Origin: Burkholderia anthina
Lineage (GTDB): Bacteria; Pseudomonadota; Gammaproteobacteria; Burkholderiales; Burkholderiaceae
Assembly (NCBI RefSeq): GCF_001547525.1
Contig: NZ_CM003768.1
Coordinates: forward strand, 3,286,001-3,350,000
Direction: 5' to 3'
DNA length: 64,000 nucleotides
Shown: positions 46,017 to 56,152 of the stretch, in pieces
Numbering within the stretch: position 1 is the first letter of the stretch
How the letters are laid out: every line of letters begins with the position of its first letter
The notes under the pieces: model-generated
Database searches by the model: none
The model's input: the letters and a program-made list of their open reading frames with translations, nothing else
What the model was told of the DNA's origin: nothing
Position numbers and translations under genes: made by a program

Positions 46017-46144
46017 ATGCGGGCCTATTGTAGCGGCTCGCGCGCTGGCAGGGCAGCGGGCATCCCCCACAATACGTTGCACGGGGCCGGATCGCGCGCG
46101 CAAGCGTCGGGTTCGGCCGACGGCATCAAGGAAAGGAGCGAACG

Positions 46145-46897
46145 ATGAAACACCACGACCAGGTCGCCGACGCGTTCGGCACGACGGCCGCCGCCTATCT
46201 GACGAGCACGGTCCATGCGACGGGCGCCGACCTGCGGGCGCTCGCCGACGCGGTGAGCGCGACGCCCGACGCCGCGGTGCTCGACCTCGGTTGCGGTGCC
46301 GGCCACGCGAGCTTCGCGGTCGCGCCGCACGTGCGCGAGGTGGTCGCGTACGATCTCGCCGCGCCGATGCTTGCGACCGTCGATGCGGCCGCGCGCGAGC
46401 GCGGGCTCGCGAACATCCGCACGCAGCAGGGCCCGGCCGAGCGGCTGCCGTTCGACACCGCGACGTTCGACTGGGTCGTGAGCCGGATGAGCGCGCACCA
46501 CTGGCACGACCTGCGCGCGGCGCTCGCCGAGGTGCGCCGCGTGCTGAAGCCGGGCGGCCGCGTGCTGATGATCGACATCGCGGGCAACGACCATCCGCTC
46601 CTGGATACGTACCTGCAGGCCGCGGAAGTGCTGCGCGACGCGTCGCACGTGCGCGACTACCGCGCGGACGAATGGCTGGCGATGTTCCGCGCAGCCGGTT
46701 TCGACGCGCGGGTGCACAGCCGCTGGCGTCTGCCGATCGATTTCGATACGTGGGTCGCGCGCATCCGCACGCCGGCCGACAGTGTCGCCGGCATCCGCGC
46801 GCTGTGGGCGCATGCGCCGGACGAGGTGCGCGGCTACTACGCGGTGCAGGCCGACGGTTCGTTCGAGCACGATGCGTTGCTGATCGACGCGCACTGA
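46145..46897 (+). CDS. SAM-dependent methyltransferase (UbiE/class I type)
   Basis: A 250-residue class I methyltransferase. Motif I VLDLGCGAGHASF is near 45-57, followed by an acidic loop (VAYDLAAPMLATVDAAAR), motif II/III PFDTATFDWVVSRMSAHHW and LKPGGRVLMIDIAG. The fold covers the whole protein with a variable C-terminal cap. The substrate is unknown; small-molecule methylation is most likely. It has an AAGGAG ribosome binding site and is divergent from an XRE/MmyB regulator, a pairing that suggests the regulator controls it. Confidence 0.88.
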   Translation: MKHHDQVADAFGTTAAAYLTSTVHATGADLRALADAVSATPDAAVLDLGCGAGHASFAVAPHVREVVAYDLAAPMLATVDAAARERGLANIRTQQGPAERLPFDTATFDWVVSRMSAHHWHDLRAALAEVRRVLKPGGRVLMIDIAGNDHPLLDTYLQAAEVLRDASHVRDYRADEWLAMFRAAGFDARVHSRWRLPIDFDTWVARIRTPADSVAGIRALWAHAPDEVRGYYAVQADGSFEHDALLIDAH

Positions 46898-46934
46898 GCG
46901 GGCGGCGCGCGCCGCGCCGTTTCGCGATCGCATG

Positions 46935-46968
46935 AAAAAAGTCGCGATACGCACGAACGCGTATCGCG
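46935..46968 (-). terminator. Terminator downstream of ppc (and facing the methyltransferase gene)
   Basis: CGCGATACGC/GCGTATCGCG with a 6-nt loop; reading leftward it is followed by A, C and then T6. The rightward side has only short T tracts. Confidence 0.8.
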
Positions 46969-47017
46969 GCTTTCGTTATCCCGGCCGGCGCGAAACCGCG
47001 CCCGCGCCGCCCGCGGA

Positions 47018-50000
47018 TCAGCCGGTGTTGCGCAGGCCGGCCGCGATTCCGTTGATCGTCAGGTGAATCCCGCGGCGCAGCCGCGCGTTCGTGTCGCCCG
47101 CGCGGTGACGCTTGATCAGCTCGACCTGCAGGTGGTTCAGCGGATCGAGATACGGGAAGCGGTTCTTGATCGAGCGCGCGAGCAGCGGGTTGGTCGCGAG
47201 GCGGCCTTCGTGCCCGGTGATTTCCGCGAGCGCCCGCGACGTGCGCTCCCATTCCGCGACGATCCGCTCGAACACGTGCTTGCGCAGCTTGCGATCGGGC
47301 ACGAGCTGCGCATAGCGCGACGCGACCGCGAGATCCGTCTTCGCGAGCACCATGTCCATGTTCGACAGCAGGTTCGAGAAGAACGGCCAGGTCTTGTTCA
47401 TCTTCTTCAGCAGCGTGACGCGTTTCGCGCGTTCGGCGTCGTCCCCGGCGCCGTCGAGATACGCGCTCACCGCGCTGCCGAAGCCGTACCAGCCGGTCAG
47501 CAGCAGCCGGCACTGGCCCCACGAGAAGCCCCACGGAATCGCGCGCAGATCCTCGATCTTGCGCTGCTTCGGATCCTGCAGCTTGCGCGACGCCGGGCGG
47601 CTGCCGATATTCAGCTCGGCGATCTCGGTGATCGGCGTCGACGAGAAGAAGTAATCGGTGAAGCCCGGCGTTTCGTAGACGAGTGCGCGGTACGCGGCCA
47701 TCGCCGAGTCGGACAGCGTCTGCATCGCGGCCTCGAACGCGGGCAACTGCGCCGGTGCGTTCGACTGCGGCAGCAGCGACGCCTCGAGCGTCGCGGCGAC
47801 GACCGTCTCGAGGTTGCGCCGGCCGATCGACGGGTTCGAGAACTTGCTCGCGATCACCTCGCCCTGTTCGGTCAGGCGGATCTGGCCGTTGACGGTGCCC
47901 GGCGGCTGCGACAGGATCGCCTGGTAGGTCGGGCCGCCTCCGCGGCCGACCGTGCCGCCGCGCCCGTGGAACAGCCGCAGCGTGATCTTGCGCTCGCGGA
48001 ACAGGTCGACGAGCGCGAGTTCCGCGCGATACAGCTCCCAGTTCGACGTGAGGAAGCCGCCGTCCTTGTTGCTGTCCGAGTAGCCGAGCATCACTTCCTG
48101 CTCGGCGCCCTGGTGCGCGATCAGCGCGTCGATGCCCGGCAGCGCGAAGTAGTCGCGCATGATGCGCGACGCGTCGCGCAGGTCGGGGATCGTCTCGAAC
48201 AGCGGGATCACCATCAGGCTGTTCTTCGCGTCGCTGCCCGGCACGCCGAGCGTGCCTTCGAGCAGGCCCGTCTCCTTCTGCAGCAGCAGGACTTCGACGA
48301 GGTCGCTGACGGTTTCCGTATGCGAAATGATGTAGTTGCGCACCGCACGCGCGCCGAATTGCGCGCGGACCTCGCGCGCCTTCTCGAACACGCCGAGTTC
48401 GCTTTGCGCGAGCGCCGAGTATTCGATGTACGGCGAGCGCAGCGGGCGCGGATCGGCGAGCGCGGCGAGCAGCACGCGCAGCTTGTCTTCCTCGGCGAGC
48501 GCCGCATAGTCGGCCTCGACGCCCGCGCGCGCGAACAGCTCGGCGACCACCGCCTCGTGGATGTCGGAACTCTGGCGCAGGTCGATGCTCGCGAGATGGA
48601 AGCCGAACACTTCGGCCGCGCGCACGAGCGGCGCGAGGCGCGGCGCGGCGAGCGACGCGCCGTGGTGTTCTTCGAGCGACGCGGTCAGCACCTTCAGGTC
48701 GGCGACGAACGCTTCCGAATCTTCATACGGGACCGCACGCACGGGCGGCGCGCCGCGGCCGGCGCTGCGCACCGGCACCGTACCTTCGCCGAGACGCACG
48801 CGCGCGCTCGCGGCGAGCCGCGTATAGATGCCGATCAGTGCGCGGCGATACGGTTCGTCGACGCGGTGCGGCGACTGGTCGGGCGACGCGGCCGCGAGCG
48901 CCTTCACCGCGTCGTTCGCGCCGACCAGCAGGTTCGACACCGACAGCTCGGCGCCCAGCTTGTGCACCTGTTCCAGATAGTGTTCGAGGATCACCGCGGC
49001 CTGGCGGTTGATCGCCTCGTCGAGCGTCGCGGCCGTCACGTTCGGGTTGCCGTCGCGGTCGCCGCCGATCCAGCTGCCCATCTGGAAGAACGCGGGCACG
49101 CGGGCCGACAGGCCGTGCTCGGCGAGCGCGGCCTCGATGTCGCCGTACAGCGCGGGCAGTTCGTCGAGGAACGTCGCGCGGTAGTACGACAGCGCGTTCT
49201 CGATCTCGTCGCCGACCGTCAGGCGCGCGTCGCGCAGCATGCGCGTCTGCCACAGCGCGGTCACGCGCGCGCGCAGCATCGCCTCGTTGTACTGGCGCTC
49301 GCGCGCGGTCAGCTCCTGGTCGCGCTCGGCGAGCAGGCGCGCGATGTCGTGCTGCGCGTCGAGGATGCTCTTGCGCTGCACTTCGGTCGGATGCGCGGTC
49401 AGCACCGGCACGATCAGCGCATCGTCGAAGAAGCGCTGCAGCAGGCGCTTCGACGCGTTGCCGGTGGTTTTCAGCTGGTCGAGCGCGTACGCGACCGTGC
49501 CGGGCTGCGGCGCGGAGCCGGCCAGCGCGTGGATGCGGCGGCGGCGGTTGTGGTGGCGGTCTTCCGCGATGTTCGCGAGGTGCGAGAAATAGCTGAACGC
49601 GCGTACGACGCTCACCGTCTGCTCCGGCGTCAGCTTGCGCAGCTTCTTCTCGAGCGTCTGCGCGGCTTCGCTGTCGTCCTCGCGGCGGAACTTGACCGCG
49701 GTCTGGCGGATCGTCTCGACGACGTCGAACACCGTATCGCCTTCCTGTTCGCGCACGACGTCGCCGAGCAGGCGGCCGAGGAAGCGGATGTCCTCGAACA
49801 GCGGGCGGTCCTTGTCGTCGCGCGCGCGGGTGCCGGCCTTCGGTGCGACGGCGTCGCGGGCCGCGGGGCCGGCGGCTTTCGTCGTGCGTTTTGTCTGACG
49901 TATCGCGTCTTTCGGTTTCGTTGCCGTTGGTTTCGTTGCCGCTTTCGCACGGCCGTTCGCGGCGGTGGCGACGGTGTCCGTCGAGGCGTCGGAGGAGGAC

Positions 50001-50047
50001 AGGGCAGCATTGCGGCGCGCCGTACGCGCCGATCCGGAAGACTTCAC
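47018..50047 (-). CDS. ppc: Phosphoenolpyruvate carboxylase, Ppc
   Basis: A 1009-residue homotetrameric enzyme that carboxylates PEP to oxaloacetate, refilling the TCA cycle. The catalytic His219 lies in [51 protein letters not shown] and the C-terminal RNTG, which binds the allosteric aspartate, are all present. The first ~65 residues are a Lys/Ala-rich extension, longer than in E. coli (883 residues total). The start is taken as GTG at 50047, with AAGGA 9 nt upstream (MKSSGSAR); a TTG at 50077 is possible but poor. It is divergent from hemC. Confidence 0.94.
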   Translation of the reverse strand: MKSSGSARTARRNAALSSSDASTDTVATAANGRAKAATKPTATKPKDAIRQTKRTTKAAGPAARDAVAPKAGTRARDDKDRPLFEDIRFLGRLLGDVVREQEGDTVFDVVETIRQTAVKFRREDDSEAAQTLEKKLRKLTPEQTVSVVRAFSYFSHLANIAEDRHHNRRRRIHALAGSAPQPGTVAYALDQLKTTGNASKRLLQRFFDDALIVPVLTAHPTEVQRKSILDAQHDIARLLAERDQELTARERQYNEAMLRARVTALWQTRMLRDARLTVGDEIENALSYYRATFLDELPALYGDIEAALAEHGLSARVPAFFQMGSWIGGDRDGNPNVTAATLDEAINRQAAVILEHYLEQVHKLGAELSVSNLLVGANDAVKALAAASPDQSPHRVDEPYRRALIGIYTRLAASARVRLGEGTVPVRSAGRGAPPVRAVPYEDSEAFVADLKVLTASLEEHHGASLAAPRLAPLVRAAEVFGFHLASIDLRQSSDIHEAVVAELFARAGVEADYAALAEEDKLRVLLAALADPRPLRSPYIEYSALAQSELGVFEKAREVRAQFGARAVRNYIISHTETVSDLVEVLLLQKETGLLEGTLGVPGSDAKNSLMVIPLFETIPDLRDASRIMRDYFALPGIDALIAHQGAEQEVMLGYSDSNKDGGFLTSNWELYRAELALVDLFRERKITLRLFHGRGGTVGRGGGPTYQAILSQPPGTVNGQIRLTEQGEVIASKFSNPSIGRRNLETVVAATLEASLLPQSNAPAQLPAFEAAMQTLSDSAMAAYRALVYETPGFTDYFFSSTPITEIAELNIGSRPASRKLQDPKQRKIEDLRAIPWGFSWGQCRLLLTGWYGFGSAVSAYLDGAGDDAERAKRVTLLKKMNKTWPFFSNLLSNMDMVLAKTDLAVASRYAQLVPDRKLRKHVFERIVAEWERTSRALAEITGHEGRLATNPLLARSIKNRFPYLDPLNHLQVELIKRHRAGDTNARLRRGIHLTINGIAAGLRNTG

Positions 50048-50079
50048 GATGGGTTTCCTTGGGAAAGCTCGAGTCAAAA

Positions 50080-50107
50080 GGAACTGCGGAAACTGCGGGA
50101 ACTGCGG
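50080..50107. repeat. Short tandem repeat, ~9-nt unit
   Basis: Three consecutive units of the form GGAACTGC(G) occur in the ppc-hemC spacer (GGAACTGC, GGAAACTGC, GGGAACTGC). The array is too short to assign a role, and the spacer otherwise has no clear elements beyond GC-rich DNA. Confidence 0.5.
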
Positions 50108-50255
50108 TCAAGCAACCAGCTACGTGCGGCACATCCGCACAACGGCGCCGCGACCCGCACGGAAGCAGGCCGGGCGCAGGCTCCGGGCCCGGGCGGGCCG
50201 GAGCGTGCGTGCTACCATTGTTCGATCTTCAATCCCGTCCTTCGATGTTCCAGCA

Positions 50256-51260
50256 ATGAATTCCGAGACCCCCGCGGCCGGGCCGCAACAACCACGACCG
50301 CCCGCGACGTTGACGATTGCTTCGCGCGAGAGCCGCCTGGCGATGTGGCAAGCCGAACATGTGCGTGATGCGCTGCGCAAATTATATCCAGCTTGTGACG
50401 TGAAAATCCTCGGGATGACGACGCGCGGCGATCAGATTCTCGATCGCACGCTGTCGAAGGTCGGCGGCAAGGGCCTGTTCGTGAAGGAACTGGAAGCCGC
50501 GCTGGCCGACGGCCGCGCCGATCTCGCCGTGCATTCGCTGAAGGACGTGCCGATGGCGCTGCCCGACGGCTTCTCGCTCGCCGCGATCATGGCGCGCGAA
50601 GACCCGCGCGACGCCTTCGTGTCGAACGACTACGCGTCGCTCGACGCGCTGCCGGCCGGCGCGGTCGTCGGCACGTCGAGCCTGCGCCGCGAAGCGATGC
50701 TGCGTTCGCGTTATCCGCATCTCGAGGTCCTGCCGTTGCGCGGCAACCTCGACACGCGCCTCGCGAAGCTCGACCGCGGCGACTACGCGGCGATCATCCT
50801 CGCGGCCGCCGGCCTGAAGCGCCTCGGCCTCGAAGCGCGGATCCGCGCGCTGCTCGACGTCGAGGCGAGCCCGCCCGCGGCCGGCCAGGGCGCGCTCGGC
50901 ATCGAGATCGCCGCGCATCGCGACGACGTCGCCGCGTGGCTCGCGCCGCTGCACGACACGCAGACCGCGCTTGCGGTCGAGGCCGAGCGGATGGTGTCGC
51001 GCGCGCTCGGCGGCAGTTGCGAGGTGCCGCTCGCCGCGCACGCGGTGTGGCGCGCGGGCGAGCTGTACCTGACGGGCCGCGTGTCGACCACCGACGGCAA
51101 GCGCGTGCTGACGGCCGAGGAGTGCGGCGCGGTCGTGACCGTCGCCGATGCGCTCGCGCTCGGCCGCGCGGTGTCCGACGAACTCGAGGCGCAAGGCGCG
51201 CTCGACATCGTCCAGGCGCTGCTCGCGAGCTCGCCGGCCGCGGGCAAGGGCGACGCCTGA
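50256..51260 (+). CDS. hemC: Porphobilinogen deaminase (hydroxymethylbilane synthase), HemC
   Basis: A 334-residue enzyme that joins four porphobilinogens into hydroxymethylbilane. The dipyrromethane cofactor attaches to Cys255 in [29 protein letters not shown] at the start, [35 protein letters not shown] with the catalytic Asp, and [10 protein letters not shown] are all family motifs. The start ATG at 50256 gives a normal protein with a short Pro-rich lead. It overlaps hemDX by one base (TGATG), so the two are coupled. Confidence 0.96.
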   Translation: MNSETPAAGPQQPRPPATLTIASRESRLAMWQAEHVRDALRKLYPACDVKILGMTTRGDQILDRTLSKVGGKGLFVKELEAALADGRADLAVHSLKDVPMALPDGFSLAAIMAREDPRDAFVSNDYASLDALPAGAVVGTSSLRREAMLRSRYPHLEVLPLRGNLDTRLAKLDRGDYAAIILAAAGLKRLGLEARIRALLDVEASPPAAGQGALGIEIAAHRDDVAAWLAPLHDTQTALAVEAERMVSRALGGSCEVPLAAHAVWRAGELYLTGRVSTTDGKRVLTAEECGAVVTVADALALGRAVSDELEAQGALDIVQALLASSPAAGKGDA

Positions 51261-53230
51261 TGGCGGGCGGCGCGCGCGCGTTCACCGCTGTCCTGACGCG
51301 TCCGGACGGGCAGTCCGATGCGCTTGCGTCGCAACTGGCCGACGCCGGCTGCGACGTGCTCGAATTCCCGCTGATCGATATCGCGCCGGTCGACCATCCG
51401 GCGCCGCTCGACGCCGCATTCGCGGCGCTGGCCGACTACGCGCTGGTGATTTTCGTGTCGCCGAACGCGATCGACCGCGCGCTCGCGCGGTACGACACGA
51501 TCTGGCCGAACGCGCTGCCGGTCGGCGTGGTCGGGCCCGGCAGCGTCGCGGCGCTCGCGCGTCACGGCATCGCGGCGCCCGCGCATCGCGTGATCGCGCC
51601 GCAAGCGCCGGCCGACGGCGGCGTGCCCCATTACGATTCGGAGAGCCTGTTCGCGAGCCTCGAGGCCGCGTTCGGCGGCGCGCAGGCGCTGGCGGGCAAG
51701 CGCGTGCTGATCGTGCGCGGCGACGGCGGGCGCGAATGGCTCGCCGAGCGCCTGCGCGAGGCCGGTGCGGACGTCACGCTCGTCGCGGCCTACCGGCGCG
51801 TCGTGCCGGAGCCGCGCGTCGGCGCGTGGGAGCGCGTGCACGCGCTGCTCGACGGCCAGCCGCACGCATGGCTCGTCACGAGCTCGGAAGGCGTGCGCAA
51901 CCTCCACGAGCTGGCGCGGGCCCATCTGAACGATGCCGAGATCGACGCGCTGAAGCATGCGCCGCTCGTGACGCCGCACCCGCGGATCGAGCAGACCGCG
52001 CGCGCATTGGGTTTTGATAGGATTACGCTGACCGGCGCGGGCGATGAGCGCATCGTCCGCGCGTTTCGAACGATGGCCGACGAGGCCGTCCAACCGGCGA
52101 CAGCCGTACCGGTGACTAAACGCATGACAGATACCAACGATTCCAAAAGCGTCGCTTCCCAGCCGGCCGCTGCATCCGCGCCGCCGTCCAGCCCTCCTTA
52201 TCTCGCGTCCGAGCCGCGTGCGCGCCGCGGCGGCAGCGCGGTGCTGTGGCTCGTCGTCGTCGTGCTCGGCTGCGCGGCGGGTGTCGGCGGCTACGCGCTG
52301 AACCGCAAGATCGACCGGCTCGACGGCACGTTCGCCGCCCGTCAGAAGGCGCTCGACGCGCAAGCGGCCGAAACGCGGACGAAGACCGAGCAGGCGCTCG
52401 CCAGCACGCACCAGGTCGACACGCAGCTCGCGCAGCTCGACGGCAAGCTTGCCGATGCGCAGAGCGCACAGCAGGCGCTGCAGCAGCAATACCAGGACCT
52501 GTCGCGCAACCGCGATGCGTGGATGCTCGAGGAAGTCGACCAGATGCTGTCGAGCGCGAGCCAGCAGCTTCAACTGACCGGCAACACGCAGCTCGCGCTG
52601 ATCGCGCTGCAGAACGCCGACGCGCGTCTCGCGACGTCGCAGAGCGCGCAGGCCGTCACGGTGCGCAAGGCGCTCGCGCAGGACATCGAGAAGCTGAAGG
52701 CCGCGCCGTCGGCCGATCTCACCGGGCTCGCGATCAAGCTCGACGACGCGATCGCCAGGATCGACGCGCTGCCGCTGTCCGGCGAGGCGATCGTGCCGCA
52801 CGCGGCGCCGAAGGCCGCGCCGGCCGACGCCGCGTCGTCGGCCGCCGCCGGCGAGCCGCGCTGGAAGGTGTGGTGGCACGGCTTCTCGGCCAGCCTCGGC
52901 CAGCAATTGAAGGGCCTCGTGCAGGTGCGCCGGATCGACAACGCGGACGCGATGCTCGCGTCGCCCGACCAGGGCTACTTCGTGCGCGAGAACGTGAAGC
53001 TGCGCCTGCTCACCGCGCGGCTGTCGCTGCTCGCGCGCAACGACGGCGCGATGAAGGCCGACCTGCACGCCGCGCAGGCGTCGCTCGCGAAGTATTTCGA
53101 TCAGGCGTCGAAGGACACGCAGACCGTCGAGGATCTGCTCAAGCAGGTTGACGGCGCAGCGCTGACGGTCGCGGTGCCGAACCTGAACACGAGCCTGAAC
53201 GCCGTTCAGCAGTTCAAGAGCCGGGGGTAA
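51260..53230 (+). CDS. hemDX: Fused uroporphyrinogen-III synthase (HemD) and HemX membrane protein
   Basis: A single 656-residue frame. The first ~270 residues are HemD, which closes hydroxymethylbilane into uroporphyrinogen III (RPDGQSDALASQLADAGCDVLEFPLIDI, FVSPNAIDRAL, WLVTSSEGVRNL). After a Thr/Pro/Ser linker, a membrane helix (VLWLVVVVLGCAAGVGGYAL, about 323-343) leads into a HemX domain. That domain is a coiled coil (KIDRLDGTFAARQKALDAQ and on) and then a helical periplasmic part with WHGFSASLGQQLKGLVQVRRID. In E. coli, hemD and hemX are separate neighbouring genes. The frame is continuous with no stop or frameshift between the parts. It sits 2 nt before hemY. Confidence 0.92.
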   Translation: MAGGARAFTAVLTRPDGQSDALASQLADAGCDVLEFPLIDIAPVDHPAPLDAAFAALADYALVIFVSPNAIDRALARYDTIWPNALPVGVVGPGSVAALARHGIAAPAHRVIAPQAPADGGVPHYDSESLFASLEAAFGGAQALAGKRVLIVRGDGGREWLAERLREAGADVTLVAAYRRVVPEPRVGAWERVHALLDGQPHAWLVTSSEGVRNLHELARAHLNDAEIDALKHAPLVTPHPRIEQTARALGFDRITLTGAGDERIVRAFRTMADEAVQPATAVPVTKRMTDTNDSKSVASQPAAASAPPSSPPYLASEPRARRGGSAVLWLVVVVLGCAAGVGGYALNRKIDRLDGTFAARQKALDAQAAETRTKTEQALASTHQVDTQLAQLDGKLADAQSAQQALQQQYQDLSRNRDAWMLEEVDQMLSSASQQLQLTGNTQLALIALQNADARLATSQSAQAVTVRKALAQDIEKLKAAPSADLTGLAIKLDDAIARIDALPLSGEAIVPHAAPKAAPADAASSAAAGEPRWKVWWHGFSASLGQQLKGLVQVRRIDNADAMLASPDQGYFVRENVKLRLLTARLSLLARNDGAMKADLHAAQASLAKYFDQASKDTQTVEDLLKQVDGAALTVAVPNLNTSLNAVQQFKSRG

Positions 53231-53232
53231 CG

Positions 53233-54420
53233 ATGACGCTTCGAGGAATCGTCTGGCTCGCGATCCTGTTCGCGATCGCCGCGGCGCTCGCCACCGTCGG
53301 CCGTTTCGACGCGGGGCAGGTGCTGCTCGTCTATCCGCCGTACCGCGTCGACGTGTCGCTGAACCTGTTCGTGATCGCCATCGTCGTGCTGTTCATCGTC
53401 GTGTACGCGCTGCTGCGCATCGTGCGCAACATCTGGCGCATGCCGCAGCGGGTCGCCGCGTATCGGGCGCGTTCGCGCAACGAGAAGGCGCAGGCGTCGC
53501 TGCGCGATGCAATCTCGAACCTGTACGCGGGCCGCTTCTCGCGTGCGGAGAAGGCCGCGCGCGAAGCGCTGGCGGTCGACGCGAACCTGGGCGCCGCGAG
53601 TCTCGTCGGGGCCACGGCCGCGCACCGCATGCACGAATACACGCGCCGCGACGAGTGGCTGTCGAAGGTCGACGCGCCCGAATGGCAGGATGCACGGCTG
53701 CTCGCCGCGGCCGACATGCGCGCGGACGCCCGCGACGCGGACGGCGCGCTCGCCGCGCTGGCCGACATGCAGGCCGGCGGCAAGCGCATTCATGCGCAGC
53801 AGGTCGCGCTGCGGGCGCAGCAGCAACTGAAGAACTGGGCCGAGGTGCTGAAGCTCGCGAAGGCGCTCGAAAAGCGCGAGGCGCTGCATCCGGCCGCAGC
53901 CGTGCGGCTGCGCCAGCAGGCGGCGGAAAACCTGCTGCGCGAACGCCGGCACGACGCGGACGCGCTGCTCGAGGTATGGCAGTCGCTGTCGACGGTCGAG
54001 CGCCAGTCGCCGCGCCTGGCCGATCTCGCGGCCGAGTTGCTCGTGCCGCTCGAACGCCGCAACGAAGCGCGCCGCATCGTCGAGGACGCGCTCGCGCACA
54101 ACTGGGATGCGCGCCTGCTGCGCCGTTACCCGGACACGGCCGGCGCCGATGCGCTGCCGCTGATCCAGAAGGCCGAGGGCTGGAAGAAGGATCATCCGGA
54201 AGACGCCGACCTGCTGTTCGCGCTCGGCAGGCTCTGCCAGCAGCAGCAGCTGTGGGGCAAGGCGCAGTCGTTCCTCGAATCGGCATTGAAGCTGGCTGAC
54301 AACGAGGCGCTGAAAGTGCGTGCGCATCGTGCGCTCGCCCGCCTGTTCGAGCAGCTCGGCGAAACCGACAAGGCCGCGAAGCACTACCGCGAAAGCGCGC
54401 TGGCGATCACCGTGGTCTGA
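53233..54420 (+). CDS. hemY: Heme-biosynthesis-associated TPR protein HemY
   Basis: A 395-residue inner-membrane protein, not the protoporphyrinogen oxidase also called HemY in Gram-positives. It has two N-terminal hydrophobic helices (about 4-20 and 42-62), the HemY_N stretch VYPPYRVDVSLN between them, and TPR-like helical repeats in the rest (AEVLKLAKALEKREALHPAA; DLLFALGRLCQQQQLWGKAQSFLESAL). It is 2 nt after hemDX, the standard order hemC-hemD-hemX-hemY. Its exact role in heme synthesis is not settled. A strong terminator follows. Confidence 0.93.
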   Translation: MTLRGIVWLAILFAIAAALATVGRFDAGQVLLVYPPYRVDVSLNLFVIAIVVLFIVVYALLRIVRNIWRMPQRVAAYRARSRNEKAQASLRDAISNLYAGRFSRAEKAAREALAVDANLGAASLVGATAAHRMHEYTRRDEWLSKVDAPEWQDARLLAAADMRADARDADGALAALADMQAGGKRIHAQQVALRAQQQLKNWAEVLKLAKALEKREALHPAAAVRLRQQAAENLLRERRHDADALLEVWQSLSTVERQSPRLADLAAELLVPLERRNEARRIVEDALAHNWDARLLRRYPDTAGADALPLIQKAEGWKKDHPEDADLLFALGRLCQQQQLWGKAQSFLESALKLADNEALKVRAHRALARLFEQLGETDKAAKHYRESALAITVV

Positions 54421-54438
54421 TGCGGCGCTGCGGTGCAC

Positions 54439-54473
54439 GCCCCGAATGCCGATCGGCCTTCGGGGCTTTTTTT
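54439..54473 (+). terminator. Terminator of the hem operon
   Basis: GCCCCGAA/TTCGGGGC with a 12-nt partly self-complementary loop is followed by T7. Confidence 0.92.
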
Positions 54474-54652
54474 CGTCCGCCGGGCGGCCGCCGGGACGCA
54501 CGGTGCCGTCATCCGGCCGGTGCGGGCCTGGCCTGCCCGGAATCGAAACGCCCCGGGCGGCCGGATGATGCCGGCCGTCGGGGCGATCTCGCGAGCACCG
54601 GCCATCGACCGGCGTATTCGGTCGTTCGCGGTGCGCCGTTACACGCCGCGCA

Positions 54653-55957
54653 TCACTTGTCGACGAGCCGCTTCGGCACCGACAGCGCAAGCAGCCCGCC
54701 GAGCACGAGGAACCCGGCCAGCATGTACATGCCCGCATCGTTGGTGCTCGTCGCCTGCTTGAGCCAGCCCATCAGGTACGGGCTCAGGAAGCCCGCGAGG
54801 TTGCCGATCGAGTTGATCATCGCGATGCCGGCGGCGGCTGCCGTGCCGCCGAGGAACGCGGTCGGCAGGCTCCAGAACAGCGGCAGCGTCGTCAGGATGC
54901 CGATCGTCGCGAGCGTGAGGCCGAGCATCGCGAGCGCGGTCTGGTGCGCCCAGATCACCGACAGCACGAGGCCGAGCGCGCCGATCGCGGCCGGAATCGC
55001 GAGGTGCCAGCGGCGTTCGCGGCGCTTGTCCGCGCTGCGCGCGATCAGGATCATCGCGACCACCGCGGCCGCATAGGGCACCGCCGACAGCAGGCCGATC
55101 ATGACCGTGTCGGTCACGCCGGTCGCCTTGATGATCGTCGGCAGCCAGAAGCCGACGCCGTAGAGCCCCATCACGAACGAGAAATAGATCAGCGCCATCA
55201 GCCAGACACGCGGGCTCGACATCACGGCGCCGAGCGGCAGGTCCTCCTTGGTGGCTTCCTCCGCGTCGACGTTGCGGGCGAGCAGCGCCTTTTCTTCGTC
55301 GGTCAGCCACGTCGCCTTCGCGATCCGCTCGTCGAGCGTGAAGAACACGAGCACGCCGGCGAGCACCGACGGAATGCCTTCGAGCAGGAACAGCCATTGC
55401 CAGCCGTGCCAGCCGCTCACGCCGTCGAACGCCTTCAGGATGAAGCCCGAGATCGGCCCGCCGATCACGCCGGACAGCGCGACTGCCGTCATGAAGAACG
55501 TGGTCATCCGGCCGCGCCGGTGCGCGGGATACCAGTAGGTGAGGTAGAGGATCACGCCGGGGAAGAAGCCCGCTTCGGCGACGCCGAGCAGGAAGCGCAT
55601 CACGTAGAACATCGCGGGCGTCGTGACGAACATCGTCAGGATCGAGATCACGCCCCACGTCGCCATGATGCGGGCGATCCACACGCGGGCGCCTACCCGG
55701 TGCAGGATGATGTTGCTCGGCACCTCGAACAGGAAATAGCCGAAGAAGAAGATGCCGGCGCCGAGCCCGTACACGGTATCGCTGAGGTTCAGGTCGCTCG
55801 CCATCTGCAGCTTCGCGAACCCGACGTTCACGCGGTCGAGATACGCAACCACGTAGCACAGCAGCAGGAGCGGCACGAGCCGCCACGACACCTTGCGGTA
55901 GGTTGCTTCCTCGAATGCGCCGGACGAGCCCGGCAGCGACTGCGTCGATGTTGCCAT
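54653..55957 (-). CDS. MFS transporter, anion:cation symporter (ACS) type
   Basis: A 434-residue permease with twelve hydrophobic helices. Its N-terminal YRKVSWRLVPLLLLCYVVAYLDRVNVGFAKLQM is the ACS-family start (YLDRxNxxFA), and the loop after helix 4 has GVAEAGFFPGVILYLTYWYPAHRRGR. ACS members import organic anions such as 4-hydroxyphenylacetate, tartrate, galactarate, hexuronates or phthalate. It lies downstream of an SDR and an aldehyde dehydrogenase on the same strand, so it likely imports the substrate of that pathway. The leader carries two copies of a 34-nt hairpin repeat ending directly at its ribosome binding site (AGGAGAC). Confidence 0.9.
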   Translation of the reverse strand: MATSTQSLPGSSGAFEEATYRKVSWRLVPLLLLCYVVAYLDRVNVGFAKLQMASDLNLSDTVYGLGAGIFFFGYFLFEVPSNIILHRVGARVWIARIMATWGVISILTMFVTTPAMFYVMRFLLGVAEAGFFPGVILYLTYWYPAHRRGRMTTFFMTAVALSGVIGGPISGFILKAFDGVSGWHGWQWLFLLEGIPSVLAGVLVFFTLDERIAKATWLTDEEKALLARNVDAEEATKEDLPLGAVMSSPRVWLMALIYFSFVMGLYGVGFWLPTIIKATGVTDTVMIGLLSAVPYAAAVVAMILIARSADKRRERRWHLAIPAAIGALGLVLSVIWAHQTALAMLGLTLATIGILTTLPLFWSLPTAFLGGTAAAAGIAMINSIGNLAGFLSPYLMGWLKQATSTNDAGMYMLAGFLVLGGLLALSVPKRLVDK

Positions 55958-55970
55958 GTTGTCTCCTGTC

Positions 55971-56053
55971 GACCCGGGCTGACGCTTGAGCGGTTACCTG
56001 GATCCCATGCTGTGCGGTCGATCGAAGGCCGCGCTCGGGCGCGTGCCTGGATC
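55971..56053. repeat. 34-nt hairpin repeat, two copies upstream of the MFS gene
   Basis: Copies at 55971-56004 and 56020-56053 share length and pattern: GACCC/GATC-type start, a central inverted GCGCT-like core, and an end in CCTGGATC followed by C-[CG]-ATG. The first abuts the GTCTCCT complement of the MFS ribosome binding site. The core is more decayed here than at 58.5 kb. Confidence 0.6.
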
Positions 56054-56152
56054 CGATGCACCGCTGTCCTTGTAATGGGCCGGAGCAGGCGCGGTGGTGC
56101 CCGATCCGGTTTCGTGCGAAGCAATGCGGGCTCATCGTATGGCCCGGTGCGA

